This document shows, one piece after another, positions 27,488 through 36,329 of a DNA stretch of 64,000 nt (its first letter is position 1; each line of letters begins with the position of its first letter). The notes below the pieces were generated by a model that did not search any database, was not told where the DNA came from, and saw nothing but the letters and a program-made list of their open reading frames with translations. Source of the stretch: JAEVLT01 sp044598425 (GTDB lineage Bacteria > Bacillota > Bacilli > Bacillales > Cytobacillaceae); assembly GCA_044598425.1 (NCBI GenBank), contig CP172536.1, positions 2,914,001-2,978,000 of the forward strand, given 5' to 3'. Position numbers and translations under genes: made by a program.

Positions 27488-27794
27488 GCTTTCAAAATTC
27501 TATGAAGATACAAAGCTCTTGTTCAACACTAGATGGACTTTGTGGGCGCTTTTAAAAAAGGTTGATTTTCATCCCGTATTTTCGGAAATGAAAGCCGGCC
27601 TTTTTTTCTGATTCGGCTTTTCGACTTACAAACAAATCACTTTTCCTATTTAAGCAAGCTATTTGCTTATTTGTTAACGTCAAGTCTGTTAAACCGAGGT
27701 TGCTTTAGTTGTTCCATCGTCCGAGCACAATTGGAGCTGTTACACACCTAGTTGACAACTTCATTCTTTTTTAAACTTAAGTTTTAGCAATACT

Positions 27795-28718
27795 TTACTT
27801 TTCAATCCCCCATTTATGCATTTTTCGCAGTAAGGTTGCATGGCTTATTTGTAGGCGGGCAGCAGCTTTGCGAATGCTCCCTTCCATTTCAAGCGCGTGT
27901 CTGATCAATTGACTTTCAAACTCACCCACCTGGGATTCCAATGATCTAACTGATACAGGTTTCGGAACAATATATCCTGGAAGGTCAGATGGAAGAATAT
28001 AGTCTGCAGCGGTATTTACACAAAGCATTTCAACCAAATTCCTAAGTTCCAAAATATTCCCTCGAAAGGGATAATTTTTTAAAATTTCTAATGTTTCATT
28101 TTTGAACCATTTCTTTAATTGGTATTCCTTGCAGAAATAAAGAAGGTAATGGTTAATTAATGGTAAGATTTCTTCCGGGCGATCGCGCAAAGGAGGTACA
28201 GCAATATAAGCAACGTTCAGGCGGTAATACAAATCCTCCCGAAATTTCTTTTCCTTGACAAGTTGAATTAGCGGGGTGCTTGAGCTTGCGATAATCCGTA
28301 TATTTAATTTTTTGGACCAACTTCCCCCACTTCTGTCATTTTCACGATCTTGCAAAAATTTAAGTAACTTGACTTGTAATATTGCACTTAGCTCACCAAC
28401 TTCATCAAGAAAAAGTGTTCCTTGATCTGCTGTCTCTATTAAACCCGAGGCTCTTTTACCTGCGGGTATTGCGGTGCGATCCGTTCCAAATAACTCCATG
28501 TGTAATTCACGATCCACAATAGAACCACAGTTTATTTTGACAAAAGGCATATTCGATCGGTCGCTCAAAGTATGGATTTTTTCCGCGATCATCTTCTTTC
28601 CTGAGCCTATTTCTCCTTCAATTAAAACGGTTGTCGGAAAATTGGCGAGCCTTTTGACCAATTCAAATAGCGCAATACTTGAAGGGCTTTTTACAATATA
28701 AGGGACATTCATAATCAT
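27795..28718 (-). CDS. AAA+ sigma-54-activator-like regulator lacking GAFTGA
   Basis: A 307-residue protein of the bacterial enhancer-binding family reduced to AAA+ and HTH domains, with no N-terminal sensor. Walker A GEIGSGKKM (~35), Walker B GTLFLDEVGEL (~105), RLNVAYIAVPPLRDRPEEI (~195) and a C-terminal Fis-type HTH, SIRKAAARLQISHATLLRKMHKWG. Where active sigma-54 activators have LFGYEKGAFTGA it reads LFGTDRTAIPAGKRASGL, so the loop that touches sigma-54 is missing. Like TyrR it may act at sigma-A promoters. ATG start behind GAGGTAAA. It is divergent from the ligase-amidase-permease operon, which has a sigma-A-like promoter and repeated GGTTCA sequences, so it is the likely local regulator. 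Confidence 0.8.
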   Translation of the reverse strand: MIMNVPYIVKSPSSIALFELVKRLANFPTTVLIEGEIGSGKKMIAEKIHTLSDRSNMPFVKINCGSIVDRELHMELFGTDRTAIPAGKRASGLIETADQGTLFLDEVGELSAILQVKLLKFLQDRENDRSGGSWSKKLNIRIIASSSTPLIQLVKEKKFREDLYYRLNVAYIAVPPLRDRPEEILPLINHYLLYFCKEYQLKKWFKNETLEILKNYPFRGNILELRNLVEMLCVNTAADYILPSDLPGYIVPKPVSVRSLESQVGEFESQLIRHALEMEGSIRKAAARLQISHATLLRKMHKWGIEK

Positions 28719-28732
28719 TTTACCTCAATATC

Positions 28733-28906
28733 GGTTCATAATTAAAATAAATAAATGAAAATGAACCATAATAACTCCGGATATAATAATACTTACCTCT
28801 CATTATGGTACATTAATATACCACCGTCAATAATTAAATATAAAAATTGTTGAAAAAATTATAAATTTACTGTATATTTCAATCAAAACTACTATACAAT
28901 GGTTCA
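28733..28906. promoter_or_regulatory. GGTTCA repeats and sigma-A promoter of the ligase operon
   Basis: TTGAAA (28850-28855), a 17-nt spacer and TATATT (28873-28878) form a sigma-A-like promoter on the plus strand. GGTTCAT (28733), ATGAACC (28761, inverted) and GGTTCA (28901) are candidate regulator sites around it. I searched for a -24/-12 (GG/GC) sigma-54 promoter here and saw none. Confidence 0.5.
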
Positions 28907-28930
28907 GAAATAAAAGGAGGGGAGCAGAGA

Positions 28931-30271
28931 TTGCTGGAATCCGATTGGCAGATTCATATCCAACAAATCGTTCGAGATCACCAAATTCATACCGTACGAA
29001 TGTCGCTAAATGATAGCTCTAATATCGCTCGGGCCCGGTATATCCCAGTACAAAAATTCTTGGAGATAGGGACAAGTGGTCATATTTCCTTCCCATCAGT
29101 ACTTTTCTCAATGGATACCTCACAAAGTGTACAAACAAAGGTTGGAGCAGGATTTCACGGAGGATTTCCAAGTTGGGAAATCAAGCCCGATTACTCGACA
29201 TTTGGCTCACTTCCATATAAACCGGGTATAGCAAGACTGATTGGGGACCTTTACAACGGGGATGGCACACCCATTGAAACAGCTCCGCGCTACGTGTTGA
29301 AGCGGGTTCTTGAGGAATATAAGAAAACTGGCTATCTAGTTTATGGAGCATTTGAGTACGAATTTTATGCTTTTAAAGAAACCGAAAACGGACTGGAGCC
29401 CTCGTGGAAAGGATTACACTGTTTTTCTGAAACGAAACAATCTCAAGTAGAAGAAATATTTGTATCCTTGCTAAAAGGACTTGCTGAAATGGGAGCTGGT
29501 CCTGAAGTGGCCAATACGGAGTATGGTTCTGGACAATTCGAAGTGACCCATTCCCCATTTTGGAATTTAGAAATTGCCGACATGGCTTTTTACTATCGGA
29601 CCAGCATAAAAGAGATTCTTCATGATATAGGCTATAAAGCAACATTCATGAGTAAGCCCGTCAACGATATGAGCGGGAGCGGTGCTCATTTAAATTTATC
29701 CCTTCATGATGAAAATGCCCAAAACTTATTTTCGGACCCATCTGCACCCGATGGCTTGTCTGATTTGTGTCGCTGGTTTATTGGCGGGCAGCAGTTGCAT
29801 GCCCGAAGCTTATGCGCACTCGTGAATCCAACTGTAAATAGTTACAAACGGCTTAAGCCGTATTCTTTTGCCCCATCAACAAACACTTGGGGATATGAAC
29901 ACCGCGGTGCCATGATTCGCATTCCTAAAAGCCGGGGGGTGAATACCCGGTTGGAACATCGGCTGCCCGGGGCAGATACCAACCCATATATATCACTGGC
30001 GGCTATTTTAGCAGCGGGATTAGACGGGATTCGCAGAAAGATTGAACCGGCTCCCCCACTGCAAAATCAAGACGCCTATACATCAGACTTTGAACCTCTC
30101 CCATTTTCATTATGGGAGGCTCTAAATGATTTGAAAAAAGATACTTTTTTAAAAGAAATTCTTGGAGATCCATTTATGAATGACTATCTTACATTACGAC
30201 AGGCAGAATGGGATCGTTACAGGTTGCACGTAACGGATTGGGAAATAAAGGAATACCTAGATATTTTCTAA
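28931..30271 (+). CDS. Glutamine-synthetase-family ligase
   Basis: A 446-residue member of the glutamine synthetase superfamily (class including gamma-glutamylpolyamine synthetases). Family signatures are present but altered: GPEVANTEYGSGQFEVTH (~194), where GS has HHE, SGSGAHLNLSLHD (~249), NPTVNSYKRLKPYSFAPSTNTWG (~299) with YEHRGAMIRIPKSRG, and NTRLEHRLPGADTNPYISLA (~345). Such paralogues usually join glutamate to an amine in catabolism rather than making glutamine. TTG start with AAAGGAGGGG upstream. First gene of an operon with an amide hydrolase and a permease, which fits uptake and gamma-glutamylation of an amine or amino compound. The substrate is unknown. Confidence 0.85.
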   Translation: MLESDWQIHIQQIVRDHQIHTVRMSLNDSSNIARARYIPVQKFLEIGTSGHISFPSVLFSMDTSQSVQTKVGAGFHGGFPSWEIKPDYSTFGSLPYKPGIARLIGDLYNGDGTPIETAPRYVLKRVLEEYKKTGYLVYGAFEYEFYAFKETENGLEPSWKGLHCFSETKQSQVEEIFVSLLKGLAEMGAGPEVANTEYGSGQFEVTHSPFWNLEIADMAFYYRTSIKEILHDIGYKATFMSKPVNDMSGSGAHLNLSLHDENAQNLFSDPSAPDGLSDLCRWFIGGQQLHARSLCALVNPTVNSYKRLKPYSFAPSTNTWGYEHRGAMIRIPKSRGVNTRLEHRLPGADTNPYISLAAILAAGLDGIRRKIEPAPPLQNQDAYTSDFEPLPFSLWEALNDLKKDTFLKEILGDPFMNDYLTLRQAEWDRYRLHVTDWEIKEYLDIF

Positions 30272-30288
30272 ACACGAGGAGGATTATG

Positions 30289-31188
30289 ATGTACCGAGTA
30301 GAGAAAAAAAATTTAATCTATGCAATGTCAGATCAAAACAAAGCCGTTCTTTCTGTACCAGATGGTTCAACAGTTGTGTTTGAAACCTGTGATTGTTTTG
30401 AAGATCAGATTACTTCATCTGATACGCCTTTTAATGCATTAGACTGGAACCGCATCAATCCTGCGACAGGACCTGTTTTTGTAGAAGGAGCAGAGCCCGG
30501 GGATATCCTCAAGGTAAAAATCGAAAAAATGCAATTAGCTGACCAAGGTGTGATGATGACCGGCCCAGGACTTGGGGTTCTTGGAACGGAATTAAGTGAA
30601 AATGTAATTCAAATGGTTCCCATTCGGGAAGGAAAGGCAATTTTATTAAACAAAATTGAAATACCGTTAAATCCGATGATTGGCGTGATTGGTACGGCAC
30701 CTGCGAATGGGGAAACCATTTCTTGCGGAACCCCTAATAAACACGGCGGTAATATGGATTCAAAAGTCATAACAGAGGGATCCACGCTATATTTACCTGT
30801 TAATGCCCCTGGAGCCCTTTTAGCAATGGGTGATCTTCATGCAGCAATGGGAGATGGAGAGGTATCCGTCTGCGGTGTAGAAATTGCTGGAGAAGTGACC
30901 GTTACGGTTCATGTAATCAAAAGTAAGCAGTGGAAGGTACCGATGGTCAAAACAGAACATGCACTTTATACCATTGCTTCAGAAGAAAGTCTCGATGATG
31001 CAGCTACTATTGCGACTAAAAATATGGTGAATTTTTTAGAAGCCGAAGCAGGGATCGCCAAACATGATGCGATTTTCTTACTCAGCATTGGCGGGAATTT
31101 ACAGATTTCCCAAGTGGTCGATCCTTTAAAAACAGCACGCTTTGAATTACCAATGTCCATTGTTCGCCAGCTTGATATAACAATCTAA
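30289..31188 (+). CDS. Acetamidase/formamidase family amide hydrolase
   Basis: A 299-residue protein of the FmdA/AmdA family, which hydrolyses short amides (formamide, acetamide) to ammonia and acid. Family features: FETCDCFEDQI with conserved Asp, NPATGPVFVEGAEPGDILKVKIE, MIGVIGTAPANGETISCGTPNKHGGNMD (~140-165) and LYLPVNAPGALLAMGDLHAAMGDGEVSVCGVE (~175-205), the last two holding the metal-site His/Asp/Glu residues. The second of two adjacent ATG codons is preferred given GAGGAGG. It lies 17 nt after the ligase stop and 18 nt before the permease, so it is in the same operon. It may release ammonia from an amide made by or delivered to the ligase. Confidence 0.88.
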   Translation: MYRVEKKNLIYAMSDQNKAVLSVPDGSTVVFETCDCFEDQITSSDTPFNALDWNRINPATGPVFVEGAEPGDILKVKIEKMQLADQGVMMTGPGLGVLGTELSENVIQMVPIREGKAILLNKIEIPLNPMIGVIGTAPANGETISCGTPNKHGGNMDSKVITEGSTLYLPVNAPGALLAMGDLHAAMGDGEVSVCGVEIAGEVTVTVHVIKSKQWKVPMVKTEHALYTIASEESLDDAATIATKNMVNFLEAEAGIAKHDAIFLLSIGGNLQISQVVDPLKTARFELPMSIVRQLDITI

Positions 31189-31206
31189 AAAAATGGGGGA
31201 AACTGC

Positions 31207-32547
31207 ATGTCATTAGAAAACTTTGGCTACAAACAAGAGTTAAAAAGAGCCCTTACATTTTGGGATTTATTGATTTATGGGATGATTTTTATGGTCCCCA
31301 TCGCTCCTTTTGGTGTCTACGGTTATATTACCGATGCATCTAAGGGAATGGTAGCTTTAGCTTACATGATTGGGATGGCTGGAATGATTTTCACAGCATT
31401 GAGTTATGCAAGGATGTCTGAAGCATTCCCAATTGCCGGATCCGTTTATGCTTATGCCCAACGAGGAATCAATGACAAAGTCGGCTTCCTTGCCGGATGG
31501 GCAATCTTGCTTGATTATATCCTAGTTCCTGCTCTCTTGTATCTCGTCAGTGCAGCAGCCCTAACCGCATTAATCCCGTCTATCCCCATGTGGGTTTGGC
31601 TGATTTTGTTTATCGCAGTGAACACAGTTATTAACGTTTTTGGTGTGGAATTTACCGCAAGAGCAAATAAAATTATCCTAATCTTAGAATTTATCGTATT
31701 AGGAATCTTTATTGTTGTCGGTCTCGTTGCTCTCTCGAACGGAATGGGAAACGGACATTTAACAACAAAACCAATTTATAATCCAGGTGAATTCAACCTG
31801 TCACTTGTGATGGGTGCAGTTTCGATAGCTGTATTGTCCTTTCTCGGGTTTGATGGAATCTCCACCTTGTCGGAGGAAGTAAAAGGCGGTAGCAAAGTAG
31901 TAGGAAAAGCAACGATTTCTGCACTGCTCGTCGTGGGTGTATTATTTATTCTACAGACCTGGGTTGCCAGCGACATTGGGGCAGGAATGCGTTTAACCAA
32001 TCTGGACACTGCATTCTATGAAATTGCAGGAAAAGCCGGTGGTACTTGGTTGAAGAATTTAACGATTATTGCGACAGCATTCTCTTGGGGAATTGCAAAC
32101 GCGCTTGCTGCTCAAGCTGCGATTTCAAGAATTTTGTTTTCCATGGCTCGTGACCGCAAATTGCCTGCTGTCCTTGCAAAGATTCATCCAAAATTCAAAA
32201 CCCCATACATCAGCACGATTCTCGTGGCGATCGTTTCGTTAGCAGTTGGGTTATTTTTTCAAAGCAAAATTGGCGTTCTTACCAATATCGTTAACTTCGG
32301 AGCACTTACAGGATTTCTTGTCCTGCATGTTTCCGTTATTTATCATTATATTATTCGGCAAAAATCAAAAGATTATGTCAGACATCTGATTCTCCCGCTT
32401 ATTGGGTTCCTTGTGATTGGATATGTCATTAAAGGAATGGATATGACCGCCATTAAACTTGGAGTGACATGGATTATCATAGGTGCCGTTTATTTAGTCG
32501 TCATAACCAAAGTATTTAAGCAATCAGCAACCTCGCTAGATATTTAA
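31207..32547 (+). CDS. APC-family amino acid/amine permease
   Basis: A 446-residue polytopic protein of the amino acid-polyamine-organocation superfamily with about 12 TM helices. The start LKRALTFWDLLIYGMIFMVPIAPFGVYG and SYARMSEAFPIAGSVYAYAQRGIN resemble putrescine/amino acid importers of the PuuP/YfnA kind; GFDGISTLSEEVKGG is the typical TM6-7 region and RILFSMARDRKLPAVLAKIHPKF the TM8-9 loop. It ends the operon at a strong terminator. With a gamma-glutamyl-ligase-like enzyme first in the operon, an amine or amino acid amide is a reasonable guess for cargo. Confidence 0.9.
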   Translation: MSLENFGYKQELKRALTFWDLLIYGMIFMVPIAPFGVYGYITDASKGMVALAYMIGMAGMIFTALSYARMSEAFPIAGSVYAYAQRGINDKVGFLAGWAILLDYILVPALLYLVSAAALTALIPSIPMWVWLILFIAVNTVINVFGVEFTARANKIILILEFIVLGIFIVVGLVALSNGMGNGHLTTKPIYNPGEFNLSLVMGAVSIAVLSFLGFDGISTLSEEVKGGSKVVGKATISALLVVGVLFILQTWVASDIGAGMRLTNLDTAFYEIAGKAGGTWLKNLTIIATAFSWGIANALAAQAAISRILFSMARDRKLPAVLAKIHPKFKTPYISTILVAIVSLAVGLFFQSKIGVLTNIVNFGALTGFLVLHVSVIYHYIIRQKSKDYVRHLILPLIGFLVIGYVIKGMDMTAIKLGVTWIIIGAVYLVVITKVFKQSATSLDI

Positions 32548-32560
32548 TTTTTAAATTAAC

Positions 32561-32597
32561 AAGGGCTTTCTAAAATGATTTTAGGAAGCCCCTTTTT
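32561..32597 (+). terminator. Terminator of ligase-amidase-permease operon
   Basis: GGGCTTTCTAAAA and TTTTAGGAAGCCC form a perfect 13-bp stem with a 3-nt loop followed by CTTTTTC. The following ~330 nt up to mazE contain no recognisable gene. Confidence 0.85.
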
Positions 32598-32930
32598 CAT
32601 ATTTTCGGGCTTTTCGGATTATACTGCAATATCATATACCTTGGAACGTATTGTTTTTCCTCAAGACGATTCTTCCTAAATGTTCAAATCTTCCTAAAAA
32701 GCAGCGTGCACCAGTTTTTCCAAATCTTCTCGAAGTACCAAAAGGTGAAAACTGGTTAATTGATCGATTCCTCATTGTCATACACTTTTTCATTTTTTTT
32801 CCAATCCCATAATTGATGAAATAACATGTATCATTTCTGAAAACATCGTATATACTATGTGTATACAAAGGGAATGGAGCGTGTTAGAATGGAATCAAGG
32901 AATATGAAGAAAGAAAAAGAGGTGGAAATT

Positions 32931-33185
32931 ATGACAGCGGCAACAACGGTTCAAAGATGGGGAAACAGTCTTGCTGTGCGTATTCCTAAAGACATTGCTG
33001 AACGAGTAGAGATTCACCAAGGCTGTGAAATGGAAATTCGAGTTACTGGGAATGAAAAAACAATCACATTAATTCCTAAAAATCAACCAAAAAAATATTC
33101 ATTAGACGAACTCTTAGCGCAATGTAAACCGGAAAATCGTCATCAGGAAATTGATTTTGGGATAGAGGGGAATGAAATAATCTAA
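32931..33185 (+). CDS. mazE: MazE-type antitoxin (AbrB fold)
   Basis: An 84-residue SpoVT/AbrB-fold DNA-binding antitoxin. The swapped-hairpin domain is VQRWGNSLAVRIPKDIAERVEIHQGCEMEIRV, very close to E. coli MazE/ChpI, and the C-terminal tail (KKYSLDELLAQCKPENRHQEIDFG) is the toxin-binding arm. ATG 32931 is chosen for GAGGTG upstream and because the domain begins directly after; an earlier TTG/ATG would add a 24-residue unrelated leader. Its stop overlaps the toxin start by one base. It neutralises MazF and represses the pair. It is of the E. coli kind, different from the NdoAI pair that Bacillus keeps near alr, which suggests acquisition. Confidence 0.9.
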   Translation: MTAATTVQRWGNSLAVRIPKDIAERVEIHQGCEMEIRVTGNEKTITLIPKNQPKKYSLDELLAQCKPENRHQEIDFGIEGNEII

Positions 33186-33517
33186 TGTCAACACCAGACC
33201 GCGGCGATCTTGTTTATGTCAATTTTAATCCGCAAGCAGGACATGAACAAACAGGAAATCGACCTGGAATCGTTTTGTCACCAAAATCATTCAATGAAGC
33301 AACGGGATTTGCATCCGTCTGTCCAATCACAAACACTGTCAGGGGATGGGGTTATGAAGTCAAGCTCCCTGCGGGCTTGTCTTTTCAGGGTGTTATTTTA
33401 ACCGACCAGGTGAAGAATTTGGATTGGCATGCTCGCAACCTTCGGGTGAGAGGACAGGCTCCGGAAGAAATTGTGAACGATTGCCTAGCCAAGATACATA
33501 CCTTTTTAAGCTTTTAA
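33185..33517 (+). CDS. mazF: MazF-type endoribonuclease toxin
   Basis: A 110-residue PemK/MazF mRNA interferase. It begins PDRGDLVYVNFNPQAGHEQTGNRPGIVLSP, the family signature with the conserved Arg/Gly-rich strand region, followed by FASVCPITNTVRGWGYEVKLP and VILTDQVKNLDWHARN, which contains the catalytic Thr-Asp-Gln segment. Cuts mRNA at short specific sequences to stop growth. Start ATG overlaps the antitoxin stop (TAATG), giving coupled translation. The pair sits at the edge of a 5-kb tract of mobile-element relics, as addiction modules often do. Confidence 0.92.
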   Translation: MSTPDRGDLVYVNFNPQAGHEQTGNRPGIVLSPKSFNEATGFASVCPITNTVRGWGYEVKLPAGLSFQGVILTDQVKNLDWHARNLRVRGQAPEEIVNDCLAKIHTFLSF

Positions 33518-33773
33518 AAGTAAATGCTATTTTGAAAAAACCACATTTCTCAAAAAGGAAAATCCGGCTGTGTGCTGTGAAAGTAACAACGGAATTACCC
33601 ATTTCACCTTGACTAACCTACCCCAACTTTCGCTGTCAACTTGGAAATACCGATATAAAGGTTAGTGAGATTTGTTTTGAAATGGGGAATCGCTGGTTAC
33701 TGGGGAAAAACGGATGATGAAGAATTCATTTAAAAATGCTGGTTTTTTTCAGTACATGTATAATTGAGAGAGT

Positions 33774-33839
33774 AGAGCACCCACTTGCGTGGCTGCCCCC
33801 TCGTATAAACCGCACGTGTCCTATTAAGACATACGGCTT
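33774..33839 (-). ncRNA. Group II intron domains V and VI (intron C remnant)
   Basis: On the minus strand, 33807-33839 reads as domain V: AAGCCGTATGTC, a short loop, GGACACGTGCGGTTT, with the AGC catalytic triad retained. It is followed by GGGGGCAGCCAC-GCAA-GTGGGTGCTC, a domain VI-like hairpin (33774-33800). It lies 3' of the reverse transcriptase relic, the expected order. Confidence 0.7.
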
Positions 33840-33902
33840 TCCCCATGTTTCATGACGTCAAGAAGTTCTTACGGTACTTGCATTTTTCATTTTGCGAAGT
33901 CT

Positions 33903-34479
33903 CTATTCGCTGTAATAGACTTCACCTTTTTCTTTGGCTCTTTGTAGTTTCTTTTGTCCTTTTTCTTTCATGTACTTAATGTAATCTTCAACTGTATGTC
34001 CATATTGCTTTCCATAATACAGTTGAAAGGCAGAAACAAGACCTATCTTGGCGAAAAATTCTATATTCCATCTCGTATTCATTGCTTGACCTTTTCTTTG
34101 TGTGGGATGACGATGAATCATTGCTACTCTCAATCTTTTGCGTATAAAGCCATCAATTACTAGTAGTTCGTTGTAGCACACATTAAAGTAACAACTGCAC
34201 TCTATGTTATATTCCTTATTTGCCTCTTTCGCTTTCCATAAATTTAAATAGTGGTTTGTTTTCCGTGTATTACTGGATTTACTTCTTTAACCCACTCTTC
34301 TTGACTCTTTGTAAGATATTTCTTTGTTTTGGATTTTATCTTAAGACGGAAGTCTTCCCATTGTGGTCTTTGGCTTAGCTATATAATATGGTTTCCCATC
34401 TTTCTTCCGTTTCCTCCAGTGTTCAAAGGTATATCCAAGAAAGTCAAAATCATCATCATTGAAATTGACGATTTTGGTC
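33903..34479 (-). pseudogene. Group II intron reverse transcriptase, 3' part (intron C)
   Basis: Three consecutive frames give the C-terminal part of an intron-encoded maturase: TKIVNFNDDDFDFLGYTFEH at 34479, then after a shift near 34365 WEDFRLKIKSKTKKYLTKSQ, and after another shift near 34255 TNHYLNLWKAKEANKEYN, ending in LLVIDGFIRKRLRVAMIH and a stop at 33903. The FLGY motif and the thumb/X-domain pattern identify the family. The palm with the catalytic Asp pair is missing because the reading is cut at 34480, exactly where the transposon end begins. At least two frameshifts, hence dead. Confidence 0.8.
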
Positions 34480-34625
34480 TGTTAAGGGTAATATTCGATG
34501 GCGGTATTTTCGGAAACGACATTGGCGGTTCCAAACTATATTCGGAACCGTAATGGCGAATTCCGATTATTTTTTGCCAAATTTATTTTCGGTAATTCAT
34601 TTTATCCGGATAAAAAAAAAGACCC
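34480..34625. repeat. Transposon end with repeated transposase-binding-like sites
   Basis: Starting at TGTTAAGGG (34480) there are several related boxes: ATGGCGGTATTTTCGG, TTGGCGGTTCC...TTCGGAACC, TAATGGCGAATTCCG, TTGCC...TTTTCGGTAA. Ends made of several spaced boxes starting with TGT are typical of Tn7, Tn552 and Tn5053 relatives, whose transposase and AAA partner genes lie next to it. It abuts the truncated reverse transcriptase at 34479, so it marks the insertion point. Confidence 0.55.
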
Positions 34626-34636
34626 TGCAGGGTCTA

Positions 34637-35314
34637 TAGGTATTGGTCTTCTCTTACTCTTTCAACTACATCCTCATCAACGATTTGTTGTTTTCTGGAG
34701 GCAATATCAATCAAACACTCTATGCAAAGTCGATTGGTTAGTCTCAATATCCCCCGTGTTTGTTTGAAAATCCGATTTAGTGCTGCCTCAGAAAAGATTT
34801 GTTTCTCTTCTCCGACAATAGCTAATTGATGTGCAATGTATTTCTTCATAGACTAAGCCCGTCAAATGATATCTGGTAGTAATACGCTGAGACATAGCCT
34901 CCAAGCTTCTTAAGCGAAGTTTATCCCTTAATTCCGGCTGCCCAACCAAAATTAATGCTAAGGGCGATAAGGAATCAAGTTTGAAGTTCGTCAAAAAACA
35001 TATTTCTTGCAACATTGATGGCGATAAAAGATGTGCATCATCAATAACGACAATCGGCACTTTTTTCTTGTTTTCAAACAGATCCAACAGTGCAGTTTTA
35101 AATTGTCTCTTCAAATAGCTGGCGAGAAATTTAGGCTCTACACCCACTTGTAAAAGCATTTCACGATAAAAATCCCTTGGCTTTAAGACTTGAATCAGAA
35201 ATATACAGAAAAACATGCTCATTAGGTGCCAACTGGTCCCGAAGGAAAGAGGTCTTTAGTTAAGATTTCTCTTTGAAACGGGGTTCTTTTCCAACCGAAA
35301 AAACTTTTAATCAT
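34637..35314 (-). pseudogene. Transposon AAA ATPase (ExeA/TniB-like), deleted
   Basis: ATG 35312-35314 starts MIKSFFGWKRTPFQREI, the usual N-terminus of ExeA-like transposition ATPases, but reading stops after DLFPSGPVGT. Sequence resumes in another frame with KPRDFYREMLLQVGV and Walker B VPIVVIDDAHLL, then LGAL-type LALILVGQPELRDKL. A further frameshift near 34850 leads to YIAHQLAIVGEEKQIFSEAALNRIF and the C-terminal LTNRLCIECL. The segment with Walker A is absent, so an internal deletion has removed the ATP site. The start overlaps the stop of the DDE gene (ATGATTAA), as expected for the element's operon. Confidence 0.75.
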
Positions 35315-36249
35315 ATTGGTTTTCCCCCATTAACTTGGAGTAACTCATTTTCCCCAGCTGCTCTTTCTTTCTTTTTTCATATTGCGGCTCAGTCAATTCA
35401 AGATAGTTTAGTCCAGAACGATTTTGCGGTTCTGTTTCTGTATCAGATTCCTTTTCAATTCGCCTATCAATATTCCTGTGAACATTAAGAGGAAGGGCAT
35501 CCTTGTACCTTTTGCCTTTCTCCCAAATTTGCAGGTGCTCTAATTCATAGGGGTTAAATCGTATTGTAATTTCTTTACCCACGAGGTTCTGTTCCACCTC
35601 GTACCGGTTTCCTTGGAAAGAGATACAGCCCGTTTTATCTACCTTTCTAGCCTCTTCCCATAGAAATGCTTCTTTTATCTCATCGACACTCGGATATACG
35701 AGGGGATGCTCGTTTTCTTCAAAACTAGTTTTAGGGGATTGCTTTGTCTCACCATGACGTCTTTCATGGTAAAAACTATCTAGCCAAATTTGAAAGTATC
35801 GATTTAGTTGTTCAAGCGTTTGAATCTTCCCTGCATTAATTAAATCGTATGCCTCCGGTTTAAAGGAGGAGCCGACAAATTGGAAATACCGTTCAATTTT
35901 CCCACGCCCCTCTGGCCGTCCAGCTTTAGAATGAACTAATTTAATGCCCACAAGCTAATTCTAATACATCAGCTCTATAAATGGCTCCATTGTCGACATA
36001 CAGCTTTTCTGGTTTACCATAACGAATCATGGCTTTTTGAAGACAGTCCTCTAACTGCGGGCCACAGATCCAGCGATAAATAGGAATTTTAATCATATCA
36101 TCCTTTGCAGCTACATGCCGATGATATTTTCCATGTTTATGTAGTTTTTGCCCACAACATGGGCAGTCCTCCTCAAATAGAGGTGGTACATCTTGGTAAA
36201 TACCTACATACCTCTTGATAGAATGTGTAATATATCTTACTATAATCAT
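35307..36249 (-). pseudogene. DUF6431 protein and DDE transposase, fused by deletion
   Basis: Reading from about 36190 gives DVPPLFEEDCPCCGQKLHKHGKYHRHV, a CxxC zinc-ribbon of the kind annotated as DUF6431 beside such transposases. It then jumps within IPIYRW|ICGPQLEDCL into the middle of a DDE integrase-type transposase: RYGKPEKLYVDNGAIYRAD holds the second catalytic Asp. After a frameshift near 35945 come GIKLVHSKAGRPEGRGKIERYFQF with the catalytic Glu and a Mu-like C-terminal domain to 35307. The N-terminal half of the transposase, including the first Asp, is lost. Together with the ATPase it was a Tn7/Tn552-like element. Confidence 0.75.
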
Positions 36250-36329
36250 AGTGATTTTTTGCTACAAACGCTCTGGTGAAACGGCCATCTCCTAGAGCAT
36301 TTTTTTGCCCTCCTTTCCGCCAGGATATT

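Noticed and set aside
28719..28930. Possible sigma-54 promoter before the ligase operon
   Set aside because: No TGGCAC-N5-TTGCA type sequence found; the sigma-A pattern is clearer.
32632..32868. A 78-codon minus-strand frame upstream of mazE
   Set aside because: No ribosome site, odd composition, and it overlaps the mazE promoter region; no recognisable family.
33518..33760. Possible gene after mazF
   Set aside because: Short overlapping frames on both strands without ribosome sites or similarity; treated as spacer before the intron remnant.
34788..36249. The AAA/DDE genes considered as a functional Tn7-like CRISPR-associated or defence system
   Set aside because: Walker A and the first catalytic Asp are deleted and several frameshifts are present; it is a relic, and no Cas or defence genes are nearby.
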